Shown here: positions 26,062 to 34,224 of the stretch, piece after piece
Layout: each line of letters starts with the position of its first letter
Position numbering within the stretch: position 1 is the stretch's first letter
Source: Verrucomicrobiota bacterium
GTDB taxonomy: Bacteria > Verrucomicrobiota > Verrucomicrobiia > Limisphaerales > DSYF01
NCBI GenBank assembly: GCA_025457615.1
Contig: JALOTZ010000034.1
Location: 1 to 37,894 of the forward strand
DNA: 37,894 nucleotides
Direction of reading: 5' to 3'
Notes under the pieces: generated by a model
The model's database searches: none
The model's input: the letters and a program-made list of their open reading frames with translations, nothing else
What the model was told of the DNA's origin: nothing
Made by a program: the position numbers and the translations under genes

Positions 26062-27153
26062 ATGAAAATGAAGGCTCAACCCAGACTGCTCCTGACCCCC
26101 CTGCTGCTCCCGGCGTTCGGGCTGCTGGTCCTCACCGGCTGCAAGAGCGTGGGACCCGGCACTGTCGCCCGCGACCGCAACGATTACAGCAGCTCGATCT
26201 CGGAGTCGTGGAAACGGCAGACGCTCCTGAACATTGTCAAGCTGCGGTACCTGGACCCGCCGATCTTCGTGGACGTGGGGCAGATTGTGGCCGGTTACTC
26301 GCTGGAAACCGCGGTGACCGCCGGGGCCAGCTTCGAGCAGATCGACGGCAACAACGCTGCCGTGGGCGGGTCGGCCCGCTTCACCGACCGTCCCACCATC
26401 ACCTACATACCCCTCACCGGGAACCAGTTCGTCAAGGCCCTGATGACGCCCCTGCCCCCCGAATCGGTCTTCTTCATGGTTCAATCCGGCTGGCCGGCGG
26501 ACGGCGTGCTGATGGCCGCGGCTGCCTCGATCAATGGCTTGAAGAACCAGGAGACCTCGGTGAGCGGCGTCAGACCACCCGACCCCGCCTTCCTCCGGAC
26601 GCTGGAACTGCTGCGCAACCTCCAACGCTCCGGGGTCGTCAGCTTCCGCGTCAAGCAGGACACTCAGAAGCAGCAGACCAGCATCCTGACGTTCCGTGCC
26701 CAGGATCTCAGCGAGACGACCCTGGCGGAAGCCCGCGAGTTGCGCGAGTTGCTGCGGCTGGAGCCGCAGGCCACGGAGTTCAATCTCGTGTTTGGCGCGA
26801 CACCCGCCTCCGGCAAGGAACTGGCCGTGATCACCCGCTCGATCTTGCACATCATGAGCACCATGTCCGCACAGGTGGATGTCCCCGCCGAGGACGTGGC
26901 CGAGGGACGCGCCACGCCCGGACTCGGCGCGGAGGTCGAGCCGGGAACTGCGCCCCGCCTGGTGTGCATCCACAGTTCCACCGGCAAACCGGACGATGCG
27001 TTTGTGGCCGTGCCGTATCGGAATGCCTGGTTCTGGATTGACGATCGCGATCTGCAATCCAAACGGGCCTTCACCTTCATGCTGATGCTCTTTACGCTGG
27101 CCGATACGGGCCAGAAAGAAAGCCTGCCGCTCATCACCATCCCGGCGCAGTAA
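26062..27153 (+). CDS. Lipoprotein of unknown function
   Basis: The start has a good ribosome binding site (AGAAGGAC). The 363-residue product has a lipoprotein signal with lipobox LLVLTGC (Cys27). The mature protein begins KSVGPGTVARDRNDYSSSIS and continues SWKRQTLLNIVKLRYLDPPIFVDVGQI, a segment also seen in conserved hypothetical lipoproteins of Proteobacteria. A Gly/Ala-rich part (SLETAVTAGASFEQIDG) follows, then an alpha/beta segment with TLELLRNLQRSGVVSFRV and a C-terminal domain with PYRNAWFWIDDRDLQSKRAF. It is likely anchored to a membrane leaflet facing the periplasm. It has no recognised catalytic motif. The next 490 bases are repeat DNA, so it may end a transcription unit. Confidence 0.8.
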   Translation: MKMKAQPRLLLTPLLLPAFGLLVLTGCKSVGPGTVARDRNDYSSSISESWKRQTLLNIVKLRYLDPPIFVDVGQIVAGYSLETAVTAGASFEQIDGNNAAVGGSARFTDRPTITYIPLTGNQFVKALMTPLPPESVFFMVQSGWPADGVLMAAAASINGLKNQETSVSGVRPPDPAFLRTLELLRNLQRSGVVSFRVKQDTQKQQTSILTFRAQDLSETTLAEARELRELLRLEPQATEFNLVFGATPASGKELAVITRSILHIMSTMSAQVDVPAEDVAEGRATPGLGAEVEPGTAPRLVCIHSSTGKPDDAFVAVPYRNAWFWIDDRDLQSKRAFTFMLMLFTLADTGQKESLPLITIPAQ

Positions 27154-27410
27154 GACGGCATGGTCCTGCTCCCTCGCGCTCGTTCGTCGTTCACCTCGGG
27201 GCGTCCCGAGAAAAGGGAACGTTCCGAAGCCGAGGACAAAGGACTGGCCCGAACCCGCCTCTTCATGACCCCAACGCGCGATGTCACGTCGTGGGGGCTC
27301 CCCGTGAATCGGTGGGAAGGTAGGGCCGCGCTGCGCGCGGCCCGGCGCCGGGGCACCGGCGCCCTACCAGGTTCATGGCCCCAACTCACGTCCATTGCCT
27401 GGAGGTGTTC
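27154..27410. repeat. Repeat-rich intergenic segment with three nested hairpins
   Basis: No gene is credible here. The CCAACGCGCGATGTCAC repeat is present at 27263-27308, and a partial related copy is at 27362-27384. Between them, at 27320-27367, a GTAGGGC...GCCCTAC inverted pair encloses two perfect hairpins: GCCGCGC with loop TGC, and GGCGCCGG with loop GGCA. This is a REP-like palindrome cluster adjoining the 200-base repeat that follows. Confidence 0.65.
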
Positions 27411-27610
27411 CCTCCCCGTGAACCTCGTAGCCATGGACGCCTGCCTGTGCGGGGCACGCAGACAGGTGAGTCCGCGCCATTCTCCTCCCCGAGCGCGGAA
27501 AGGTGACTGGATGGCTGAGGGCGTCGTCCAATTCGGGATAATGGCGCCGACTGACGTGCGGCGGCTACGGTTCAAGGGTTCAAAGCGCAAAACCGGGTTT
27601 CCCGGAATTC
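27411..27610 (+). repeat. 200-bp dispersed repeat, copy A
   Basis: This copy aligns with 28722-28921 over exactly 200 bases without gaps, with about 20-25 mismatches counted by eye. It includes the palindromic element (27546-27565) also found at 6.6 kb, here preceded by GGGATAATGG. Toward its 3' end CCGGGTTTCCCGG can form a small hairpin. It ends 30 bases before the DUF4105 gene. Confidence 0.85.
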
Positions 27611-27640
27611 TCCCCCCAGAACCATGCGGATGAGCCCCCC

Positions 27641-28690
27641 ATGACAAGCCAGCCCGGCCCAACCACTGCCGCCCCCCCTTCCCGTGGACCGCTTCCACGG
27701 CGCTGGCGGCGAGGGCTGTTGATGTCCGCTGGCTGGTGTGGCCTGGCACTGTTGACGACGTGGGCGGCGGCGGGGCTCTATTTCGATGTGCGCATCCCGT
27801 GGTTGCGAGCGCCCCTGGCTGTCGCCTATGTGCTGGTCGTGCTTACAGTCCTCGTCCTGATCAAACGCCGCTGGCTCACGGCGGGACTGACTGCCGGCGG
27901 CTTCACGCTGGTGCTCGCCTGGTGGCTCGCGCTCCAGCCATCGAACGACCTCGACTGGCAGCCCGACCTGGCCTTGCTGCCTTACGCCGACCTCAACGGG
28001 AGCCAGGTCACGTTGCACAACATCCGCAACTGCGATTACCGCACCGAGACCGACTTCGACGTCCGGCACTACAACAAGACCTTCGATCTCGGGCAAATCC
28101 GTACGGCGGACCTTTACATGGTCTATTGGGGTTCGCCTCACATGGCGCACACGATGGTGAGCTTCGGGTTCGAGGGGGGCGACTACGTCTGCTTTTCCAT
28201 CGAAACCCGGAAGGAGAAGGGGGAAGGCTACTCCACGATCAAAGGGCTGTTCCGCCAGTTCGAGTTGATCTATGTCGTCGCTGACGAACGCGACCTGGTG
28301 CGCCTCCGAACCAATTACCGGCAGGGTGAGGACGTCTATCTTTACCGCCTGCGTGGCTCTCCCGAACAGGTGCGCGCGTTCTTTCTCGACTACGTGCGTC
28401 GCGTCAATGACCTGCACCAGCAACCGGAGTGGTACAGCGCGATCGCTCACAACTGCACCACCAGCATCCGCACCCAGCGGGCCGCAACCGACCGTGCGCC
28501 GTGGGACTGGCGGATGCTGGTGAACGGTTACGGCAACGAGTTGTTGTACGAACGCGGGGCCATTGCCACCAACCTGCCTCTGGCCGAGTTGAAGCGGCGC
28601 TGCCACATCAATGAGCGCGCGCAGGCGGCCGACCAGGCGCCGGACTTCTCGCAACAGATTCGCCTGGGGGTGCCAGGCATCGAGTTATGA
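27641..28690 (+). CDS. DUF4105 (Lnb N-terminal-like) membrane protein
   Basis: The 349-residue protein begins with a basic, Pro-rich cytoplasmic leader and three hydrophobic helices (residues about 25-110). A periplasmic DUF4105 domain follows, the domain found at the N-terminus of the lipoprotein N-acyltransferase Lnb. The conserved pair is visible: GSPHMAHTMVSF with His167/His170, and AHNCTTSIR with Cys272. In Lnb-type enzymes a Cys-His pair carries out acyl transfer in lipoprotein maturation. Here the domain order differs from Firmicute Lnb. Its stop overlaps the start of the lipoprotein hydrolase (ATGA), indicating translational coupling. Many surrounding genes encode lipoproteins, which fits a lipoprotein-processing or envelope role, but the reaction is not established for this subgroup. 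Confidence 0.83.
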   Translation: MTSQPGPTTAAPPSRGPLPRRWRRGLLMSAGWCGLALLTTWAAAGLYFDVRIPWLRAPLAVAYVLVVLTVLVLIKRRWLTAGLTAGGFTLVLAWWLALQPSNDLDWQPDLALLPYADLNGSQVTLHNIRNCDYRTETDFDVRHYNKTFDLGQIRTADLYMVYWGSPHMAHTMVSFGFEGGDYVCFSIETRKEKGEGYSTIKGLFRQFELIYVVADERDLVRLRTNYRQGEDVYLYRLRGSPEQVRAFFLDYVRRVNDLHQQPEWYSAIAHNCTTSIRTQRAATDRAPWDWRMLVNGYGNELLYERGAIATNLPLAELKRRCHINERAQAADQAPDFSQQIRLGVPGIEL

Positions 28691-30927
28691 ACACCGAAAG
28701 CCGATCGCCGAACCTAACGCCCCTCCCCCTGAACCGCGTAGCCGTGGACGCCTGCCTGGGCGGGGCACGCAGACAGGTGAGTCCGCGCCATTCTCCTCCC
28801 CAAACGCGGAAGGGCGGCTGGAGGGCTGAGGGCGTCGTCCAATTCGGAATAATGGCGCCGACTGACGTGCGGCGGCTACAGTTCAAGGGGTCAAAGCGCG
28901 AAATTCCTTGTCTGGGAATTCTTTCCCAGCGAGCCAGGCCGCTCACCGACCGGGTCCTGCCGACAGCCGCCCGGGCTTCGGTTGGCGGATTTCTTTCGGA
29001 CTTCGCCGCCTCCCTCGCTCACGCCCTTCAAGGCTTTCCGCCGCTGCCCGTCTCCACGGTCACGCTGTTGGTCGCACTGCTTGCCGGCTGCACCACCCCG
29101 ATCGGCGCCGACAAGGTCACCACCCGTCAGGCCTACGCGCAGGTGGGGGAATCCGCCCTGCTCACTGGCAAGCCGGGCGCGGACACCGTCGCGCTGCTAC
29201 ACCGCTTCGATCTGGACCGGTTGGCCGCGCGCCATCCGGACGAGGCGGTTCGCCTGCTGCACCAGAAGGCCCGCGACACCGGCGAGCGCGACCTGCTGTT
29301 CGCACTGGCGGAAATGAGCTACGTGGCGGGCGAACACATCCGCCGCGGCGTCCAACCCTGGGACCCCCGCGACGCACGCGACTATTACCTCGGATCGGCG
29401 GTCTATGCCTGGCTGTTCCTGTTCGGGGAGGGGGGTGAGGCGCCGCCCGGCTGTCTGGACCGACGGTTTCGCCAAGCATGCGAGTTTTACAACTACGGCC
29501 TCGGCCTGGCGCTCACGGAAAGGAGGAGCACCAATGGCGTGGTCCGACTGCAAGAGGGTCGGCGCCGGCTGCCTGCGGGCGCGCTTAATCTGAAGTTGAA
29601 CCTCACGAACTTCCCCGCTCGCATCGAGGAGTTCGACCAGTTCCTGCTGGCGGATCAATTTCGGGTGCGCGGCTTGACCGTCCGCAACCGGGAGCCGGGC
29701 GTGGGCGCGCCCCTGCTGGCGGTTCGACGGTTCGATCCCAGCCTGGGCGTGCGCCGCTGTTCGCCTGCGACCGTGTTTCTGCGATTGCCGCGGTCGCTGG
29801 CCGAAGTGGACGCCGAAACCCATTCCGGTTTGCTGGAACTTTACTCCGCATTCGGCGACCCCACCGTCATCGTCGGCGGCTCCCACGTGGCCCTGGAGAC
29901 CGACTCCACCACGCACGCGGCCTACGCGCTGAACCAGTCGTTCGTGTGGGATCTGGGCATGATACAGTTCCTGACGCCGGCCAAGCAGGTGCGTAGTCAG
30001 TTGATCGCGCTCGATTTTTTCACTCCCGATCGTATTCCGGTGGTGTTTGTGCACGGGACATTTTCCAGTCCGGTCACCTGGGCCGAAATGAACAACACGC
30101 TGGCGGCCGATCCCGTGTTGCGCCGACGCTGTCAGTTCTGGCATTTCATGTATGGAAGCGGGAATCCCCTCCCCGTTTCGGCGGGAGAACTGCGCGACGC
30201 CTTGACGGCGAAGGTCCAGGAACTCGATCCCGAAGGCACCCATGCCCGGCTGCACCAGATGGTGATCATCGGCCACAGCCAGGGTGGGCTGCTCACCAAA
30301 CTCACCGCCACAACGACCGGCGACCGGCTCTGGAGCGTGCTCAGCACCAACCGGATCGAGGATTTGCAGATCAACGAGGACGAGCGCGCACGGCTGCAGC
30401 ACCTGCTGTTTCTGGACCCGCTGCCGTTTGTCAGCCGCGTGGTTTTCATCAGCACCCCGCATCGCGGCAGCTACCTCTCAGGCAGCTTCGCCCGAGGGCT
30501 GGTCCGGCGGCTGATGTCGCTTCCGTCCGACGTGGTCTCCGGGACGGCAGAAATCCTGGCCCTCAGCGAAGGGTCTGAGGTGGACAAGTTCCTGCGGGGC
30601 AAGATGCCCACCAGCCTCGACAGCATGTCGCCGAAGAACCCGGCGCTGCTGAGGCTGGCGGACATCCCCGTGGACCCGGCGATCCAGGCGCACTCGATCA
30701 TTCCCGTCAAAGGCGAGGGCGATTACCACCGGGGCCGGGACGGCGTGGTGTCCTACCAAAGCGCGCACGTGGATTATGTAGAGTCGGAACTCGTCGTCCG
30801 CGGCGAACACTCCTGCCAGGACCTGCCGGCCACCATCGAGGAAGTCCGGCGCATTCTGCGCCTGCATCTGACGGAACTGGACTCCCAGTCCGGCGCAGCC
30901 CGGAATCGACTTCAACAGACCCCATGA
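28687..30927 (+). CDS. Alpha/beta-hydrolase lipoprotein with a repeat-disrupted N-terminus
   Basis: The catalytic body is a secreted alpha/beta hydrolase: oxyanion segment VVFVHGTFSSPVTW, nucleophile motif GHSQGG (Ser531 counted from 28687), STPHRGS, and a late GEHSC histidine. Upstream is a helical region of about 330 residues and a lipobox VALLAGC at residue 135. ATG 28687 overlaps the DUF4105 stop (ATGA), the expected coupled start. Codons 13-78, however, are the 200-base repeat copy B. The only other in-frame ATG (28852) lies within that repeat, and from it the lipobox is at residue 80. Either N-terminus is too long for an ordinary lipoprotein signal. The enzyme is probably an envelope esterase or lipase, and its export may be altered by the insertion. 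Confidence 0.8.
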   Translation: MNTESRSPNLTPLPLNRVAVDACLGGARRQVSPRHSPPQTRKGGWRAEGVVQFGIMAPTDVRRLQFKGSKREIPCLGILSQRARPLTDRVLPTAARASVGGFLSDFAASLAHALQGFPPLPVSTVTLLVALLAGCTTPIGADKVTTRQAYAQVGESALLTGKPGADTVALLHRFDLDRLAARHPDEAVRLLHQKARDTGERDLLFALAEMSYVAGEHIRRGVQPWDPRDARDYYLGSAVYAWLFLFGEGGEAPPGCLDRRFRQACEFYNYGLGLALTERRSTNGVVRLQEGRRRLPAGALNLKLNLTNFPARIEEFDQFLLADQFRVRGLTVRNREPGVGAPLLAVRRFDPSLGVRRCSPATVFLRLPRSLAEVDAETHSGLLELYSAFGDPTVIVGGSHVALETDSTTHAAYALNQSFVWDLGMIQFLTPAKQVRSQLIALDFFTPDRIPVVFVHGTFSSPVTWAEMNNTLAADPVLRRRCQFWHFMYGSGNPLPVSAGELRDALTAKVQELDPEGTHARLHQMVIIGHSQGGLLTKLTATTTGDRLWSVLSTNRIEDLQINEDERARLQHLLFLDPLPFVSRVVFISTPHRGSYLSGSFARGLVRRLMSLPSDVVSGTAEILALSEGSEVDKFLRGKMPTSLDSMSPKNPALLRLADIPVDPAIQAHSIIPVKGEGDYHRGRDGVVSYQSAHVDYVESELVVRGEHSCQDLPATIEEVRRILRLHLTELDSQSGAARNRLQQTP
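28722..28921 (+). repeat. 200-bp dispersed repeat, copy B, inside a coding frame
   Basis: This is the second copy of the 27411-27610 repeat. It keeps the reading frame of the lipoprotein hydrolase open and supplies an in-frame ATG (28852) after GGAATA. Mismatches with copy A cluster near the 3' end, where this copy can pair AATTCC with GGAATT while copy A pairs CCGGG with CCCGG, so each retains a hairpin. Confidence 0.85.
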
Positions 30928-31097
30928 ACCGTGGCGGGACGCAAAGAGAATCTCCCCAAGCCCGAACCAGGCGGAGGCGGGTGGTGCCCACCAGCGCGTG
31001 GACAACATGCCCCCCGTTCTCGCCATTTCCTCCTGTCCAAACGCGGTTGAATGGGGTGCAATGGCCCCGTCGGCAAGTGCGACACCTGGGCCCGCCG

Positions 31098-31139
31098 CCA
31101 TTCCGACGAAACGGCTGGAAGCGACCGGGATCGGAATGG
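31098..31139. promoter_or_regulatory. Inverted repeat upstream of the SulP gene
   Basis: CCATTCCGA at 31098-31106 is the perfect reverse complement of TCGGAATGG at 31131-31139, with 24 bases between. It lies about 25 bases before the sulP-like start, just ahead of its ribosome binding site GGAGAG (31153-31158). It could be an operator or a leader hairpin. No regulator is identified. Confidence 0.45.
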
Positions 31140-31164
31140 TGCCGGTCAAGTCGGAGAGAAACGT

Positions 31165-32862
31165 ATGAGCCTGAAATCGCCCCCTGTGCCCAGCCGCAGC
31201 CTGGCACGTTGGATCCCGGCGCTTGGATGGCTGCGTTCCTATCAACCGGGCTGGCTGCGCGGCGACATCGTTGCCGGCATCACGCTCGCCGCCTACCTGC
31301 TGCCCGCCGGCATTGCGGACGCCTCGCTGGCCAGCCTGCCGCCGGAAGCCGGGCTCTACGCCTGCCTGTTCTCCGGCCTGGTCTTCTGGCTGTTTTGCAG
31401 CTCGCGCCACACCGCCATCACCGTGACCTCCGCCATCTCCCTGCTGGTGGGCGCTTCCCTGGGCGAAATGGCCGGGGGCGATCCGACCCGCTTTGGCGCG
31501 CTCGCCGCGGGCACGGCCCTGCTGGTCGCGCTGATCGCGTTTGTCGCGTGGCTGGCCAAGGCGGGGTCGATCGTCAATTTCATCTCCGAGAGCGTGATGG
31601 TCGGGTTCAAGTGCGGCGTGGCGCTGTTCCTGGCCAGCACGCAGTTGCCGAAGCTGTTTGGATTCAAGGGCGGCCACGGGAGCTTCTGGGAACGGGCCGG
31701 CCACTTCTTCTCGCACCTGAATGAAACAAATTCGGCCTCGCTGATGCTCGGGCTCGCCGCCCTGGCGCTGCTGGTGTTGGGCAAGCTGTTTCTCAAGAAC
31801 CGGCCCGTGGCCTTGTTCGTGGTCATCGGAAGCATCATCGCCGCCGCCTGCACCGGCCTCGACGCGCGTGGCGTCAAGCTGCTGGGCGAGGTGCCGCAGG
31901 GCCTGCCGGCCATCGGCCTGCCCGCGATTCACTGGGCCGACCTGAACGACCTGTTGCCCCTGGCGATCGCGTGCTTCCTGCTCGGCGCGGTCGAGACGGC
32001 GGCCATTGGCCGCATGTTCACGGCCAAGCACGGCGGACGGCTGGACGCCAACCAGGAGTTTCTGGCGCTGGCCGGGGCCAATCTGGCGGCCGCGCTGGGC
32101 CGGGGCTTCCCCGTGAGCGGCGGCATGTCGCAATCCCTCGTGAACGAAAGCGGGGGCGCCCGCACCCCGCTCTCGGGGTTTTTCGCGGGCTTGATCACAC
32201 TGGCGGTCGTCCTGTTCCTGTCCGGTCTGCTCCGTTACCTGCCGCAACCCGTGCTGGCGGCCATCGTGCTCGTCGCGGTCACCGGCCTGTTCAAAGTGTC
32301 CACGCTGCGACACCTTCGTCGCACCAACCAGACCGAGTATATCGTGGCCGCCGCCGCGCTGTTCGGCGTGTTGTGCTCGGGATTGCTCAAGGGCGTGCTC
32401 ATCGGGGCGATCATCTCGCTGGTGCTGTTGATCCGGCGCGCGTCACGTCCGCACGTGGCCCAGCTCGGACGCATCGCCGGCACCCGGCGGTTCTCGGACC
32501 GCGAGCGACATCCGGACAACGAGTTGATCCCGGGCATCCTGATCTTCCGGCCCGAATCCAGCCTGATGTATTTCAACATCGAACACGTGTGCGACAACAT
32601 TCAGGAGGTTGTCCGCTCGGAAGCGACCCCGCCCAAACTCGTGGTGCTGGACCTGTCCGCCGCGCCCTACGTGGACATGCATGGCGCCCACGCGCTCGCC
32701 GGGTTGGCCGATGAACTCACCGCCGCCCACATCCGCCTCCAGGTGGTCGAGGCCCGTTCGTCCGTGCGGGAACGCCTGCGCGCCGAAGGCGTGGACGAAA
32801 AACTGGGCGGCATCAACCGTTTCACCTCCGTGGCGGACGCTGTGGAGAGTGGTCCAGCCTGA
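31165..32862 (+). CDS. SulP family anion transporter with C-terminal STAS domain
   Basis: The ATG at 31165 has a well-placed GGAGAG and gives 565 residues. The frame is open to 31051, but that extension lacks conservation. The SLC26/SulP membrane domain is clear: GWLRGDIVAGITLAAYLLPAG, PPEAGLYACLFSGLVFWLF, SESVMVGFKCGVALFL, and GRGFPVSGGMSQSLVNESGGA in the substrate-binding half-helices. A cytoplasmic STAS domain follows at about 440-555 (LIFRPESSLMYFNIEHV, then VVLDLSAAPYVDMHGAHAL). Family members carry sulfate, bicarbonate, carboxylates or other anions. The substrate is unknown. The STAS phospho-acceptor position has Met-His in place of the usual Ser/Thr. It lies 237 bases after the hydrolase and is probably a separate unit with its own leader. 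Confidence 0.92.
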   Translation: MSLKSPPVPSRSLARWIPALGWLRSYQPGWLRGDIVAGITLAAYLLPAGIADASLASLPPEAGLYACLFSGLVFWLFCSSRHTAITVTSAISLLVGASLGEMAGGDPTRFGALAAGTALLVALIAFVAWLAKAGSIVNFISESVMVGFKCGVALFLASTQLPKLFGFKGGHGSFWERAGHFFSHLNETNSASLMLGLAALALLVLGKLFLKNRPVALFVVIGSIIAAACTGLDARGVKLLGEVPQGLPAIGLPAIHWADLNDLLPLAIACFLLGAVETAAIGRMFTAKHGGRLDANQEFLALAGANLAAALGRGFPVSGGMSQSLVNESGGARTPLSGFFAGLITLAVVLFLSGLLRYLPQPVLAAIVLVAVTGLFKVSTLRHLRRTNQTEYIVAAAALFGVLCSGLLKGVLIGAIISLVLLIRRASRPHVAQLGRIAGTRRFSDRERHPDNELIPGILIFRPESSLMYFNIEHVCDNIQEVVRSEATPPKLVVLDLSAAPYVDMHGAHALAGLADELTAAHIRLQVVEARSSVRERLRAEGVDEKLGGINRFTSVADAVESGPA

Positions 32863-32904
32863 ACCTGGAAAGCTGTTCCAAACCAGACCCCACCGACAAC
32901 CTCC

Positions 32905-33672
32905 ATGAACCGGCAAACCATGAAAGCGCATCCCATCCTCATCACCACGCTGACCGTCCTGGCGGCGTTGCACCTCCAAGCCGATGTGCTCGAACTTAAA
33001 GACGGCAAGACCATGAACGGAAAGTATGTCGGCGGCACCGCCGGCACGATCCGCTTCGAAACCAGCGCGGGCGTGCAGGTGATCGAAACCGGCCAGGCGC
33101 TGGCCCTGACCTTCACCGCCCCGGCCCCGGCGGCAGCGTCCGCAGCTCCGGCCCCGGCAGCGCCGGCACCCCAGGCAGTGACGATTCCCGCCGGCACCGC
33201 GTTGCTGGTGCGCCTGGTGGATCCGGTGTCGTCCAAGGATCCGCAGGGCAAACGGTTTACCACCACGCTCGACGCCAACCTGACCGTCAACGGCACGGTC
33301 GTCGCCAAGGCGGGCACCAAGGTTTATGGTCGCGTCCAAAGTGCACAGCAGGCCCGGCGTTATGCCGGCCAGAGCCAGCTCGATCTGCGGCTGACCGAGA
33401 TCGCGGTGGGGCCCAACCTGGTTCCACTGGTCACCAGCGGTTACAGCGCTGCCGGCGCGAAATCCATGCAGAAAACTGCACGCGGCGCCGCCGCCGGGGC
33501 AGCTATTGGCGCAATTGCCAACGATGATGATGCCGGGGAGGGGGCCGCCAAGGGTGCGGCCATCGGTGCCGTGGCGTCAGGAGTGAAGAAGGGTGAAACC
33601 GTCTCGGTGACGCCCGGAACTCTGCTGGAGTTCAGTCTGCAGCAACCCCTCACCGTCAACCTGGTTCCCTGA
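32905..33672 (+). CDS. Exported protein with glycine-zipper-like segment, function unknown
   Basis: The 255-residue product has a signal peptide (HPILITTLTVLAALHLQA). A short beta unit starts VLELKDGKTMNGKYVGGTAG, a pattern seen in many Verrucomicrobia and Planctomycetes envelope proteins. A low-complexity Ala/Pro linker and a beta domain follow (VTIPAGTALLVRLVDPVSS, then FTTTLDANLTVNGTVVAKAG). Near residues 190-230 it has alternating Gly/Ala (GAAAGAAIGAIAND, then GAAKGAAIGAVASG) typical of glycine-zipper membrane-interacting hairpins. The end is a beta strand. It is likely periplasmic or outer-membrane associated. ATG 32920 is an alternative start five codons in. It follows SulP by 42 bases. 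Confidence 0.8.
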   Translation: MNRQTMKAHPILITTLTVLAALHLQADVLELKDGKTMNGKYVGGTAGTIRFETSAGVQVIETGQALALTFTAPAPAAASAAPAPAAPAPQAVTIPAGTALLVRLVDPVSSKDPQGKRFTTTLDANLTVNGTVVAKAGTKVYGRVQSAQQARRYAGQSQLDLRLTEIAVGPNLVPLVTSGYSAAGAKSMQKTARGAAAGAAIGAIANDDDAGEGAAKGAAIGAVASGVKKGETVSVTPGTLLEFSLQQPLTVNLVP

Positions 33673-33720
33673 ACTGCCCCCGGCCTTTCCACACCAATGC
33701 AACCTCCCACGATTCGCTCC

Positions 33721-34224
33721 ATGAATACGCATCGCCTCCGCACGTCCCACCTGGTCGCCCTGCTGACCGCGCTTGTCCTCCCCGCCCGCGCCCAAGCGGC
33801 GGAGAAGAACGTCACCGAGACCATCAACCTCATGCGCGCCGCCGTCGGCACCGAGCGTGAGGCCATCGTCGCCGAGACGCTTCAGCTTACCGAGAGCGAG
33901 GCGATGGCCTTCTGGCCGCTCTACCGGTCCTATCGCGCGGACCTGGAGAAGATCGGGGACGGGCTGGTGAAGCTCATGCTGGAATACGCCGATGTCTATC
34001 CGGACGTGCCCGAGAACCGCGCCCGGCAGATGCTCAAGGACCTGCTCGACCTGGAGCAGCGGATGGTGGACAAGCGGGCCGGGTATCTGAAGCGCGCGGG
34101 GAAGGTGCTGCCCGCGTCGAAGGTGCTGCGTTGGGCACAAATCGAGCATCGCCTCGATCTGGTCCTGCGCCTGCAATTGGCCGGGGCCGTCCCCATGGTC
34201 CCCGCTTCCTCCCTCAAACCATGA
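33721..34224 (+). CDS. Exported helical protein, possible Spy/CpxP-like fold
   Basis: From ATG 33721 the product is 167 residues. ATG 33697 would add eight residues before the signal. The signal peptide is SHLVALLTALVLPARAQA. The mature protein is almost entirely helical, with LQLTESEAMAFWPLYRSYRADLEKI and a long helix pair. It ends KVLRWAQIEHRLDLVLRLQLAGAVP, a C-terminal pattern shared by small periplasmic proteins in Bacteroidetes and Proteobacteria that resemble the Spy/CpxP chaperone-like fold. LTESEAMAF loosely matches the LTxxQ motif, but the Gln is missing. It follows the glycine-zipper protein by 48 bases and may be co-transcribed. It is the last gene of the plus-strand series. Confidence 0.78.
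   Translation: MNTHRLRTSHLVALLTALVLPARAQAAEKNVTETINLMRAAVGTEREAIVAETLQLTESEAMAFWPLYRSYRADLEKIGDGLVKLMLEYADVYPDVPENRARQMLKDLLDLEQRMVDKRAGYLKRAGKVLPASKVLRWAQIEHRLDLVLRLQLAGAVPMVPASSLKP

Noticed and set aside
27160..27633. A 157-codon plus-strand frame ending in a PTDVRRL-type sequence
   Set aside because: It lies wholly within repeat DNA, and its end is the palindromic element also found at three other places. It is more likely a spurious hypothetical protein.
31000..31080. A third copy of the 200-bp repeat before the SulP gene
   Set aside because: A few words match (CCAAACGCGG, CAATGGCCCCG), but a convincing continuous alignment could not be made by eye.
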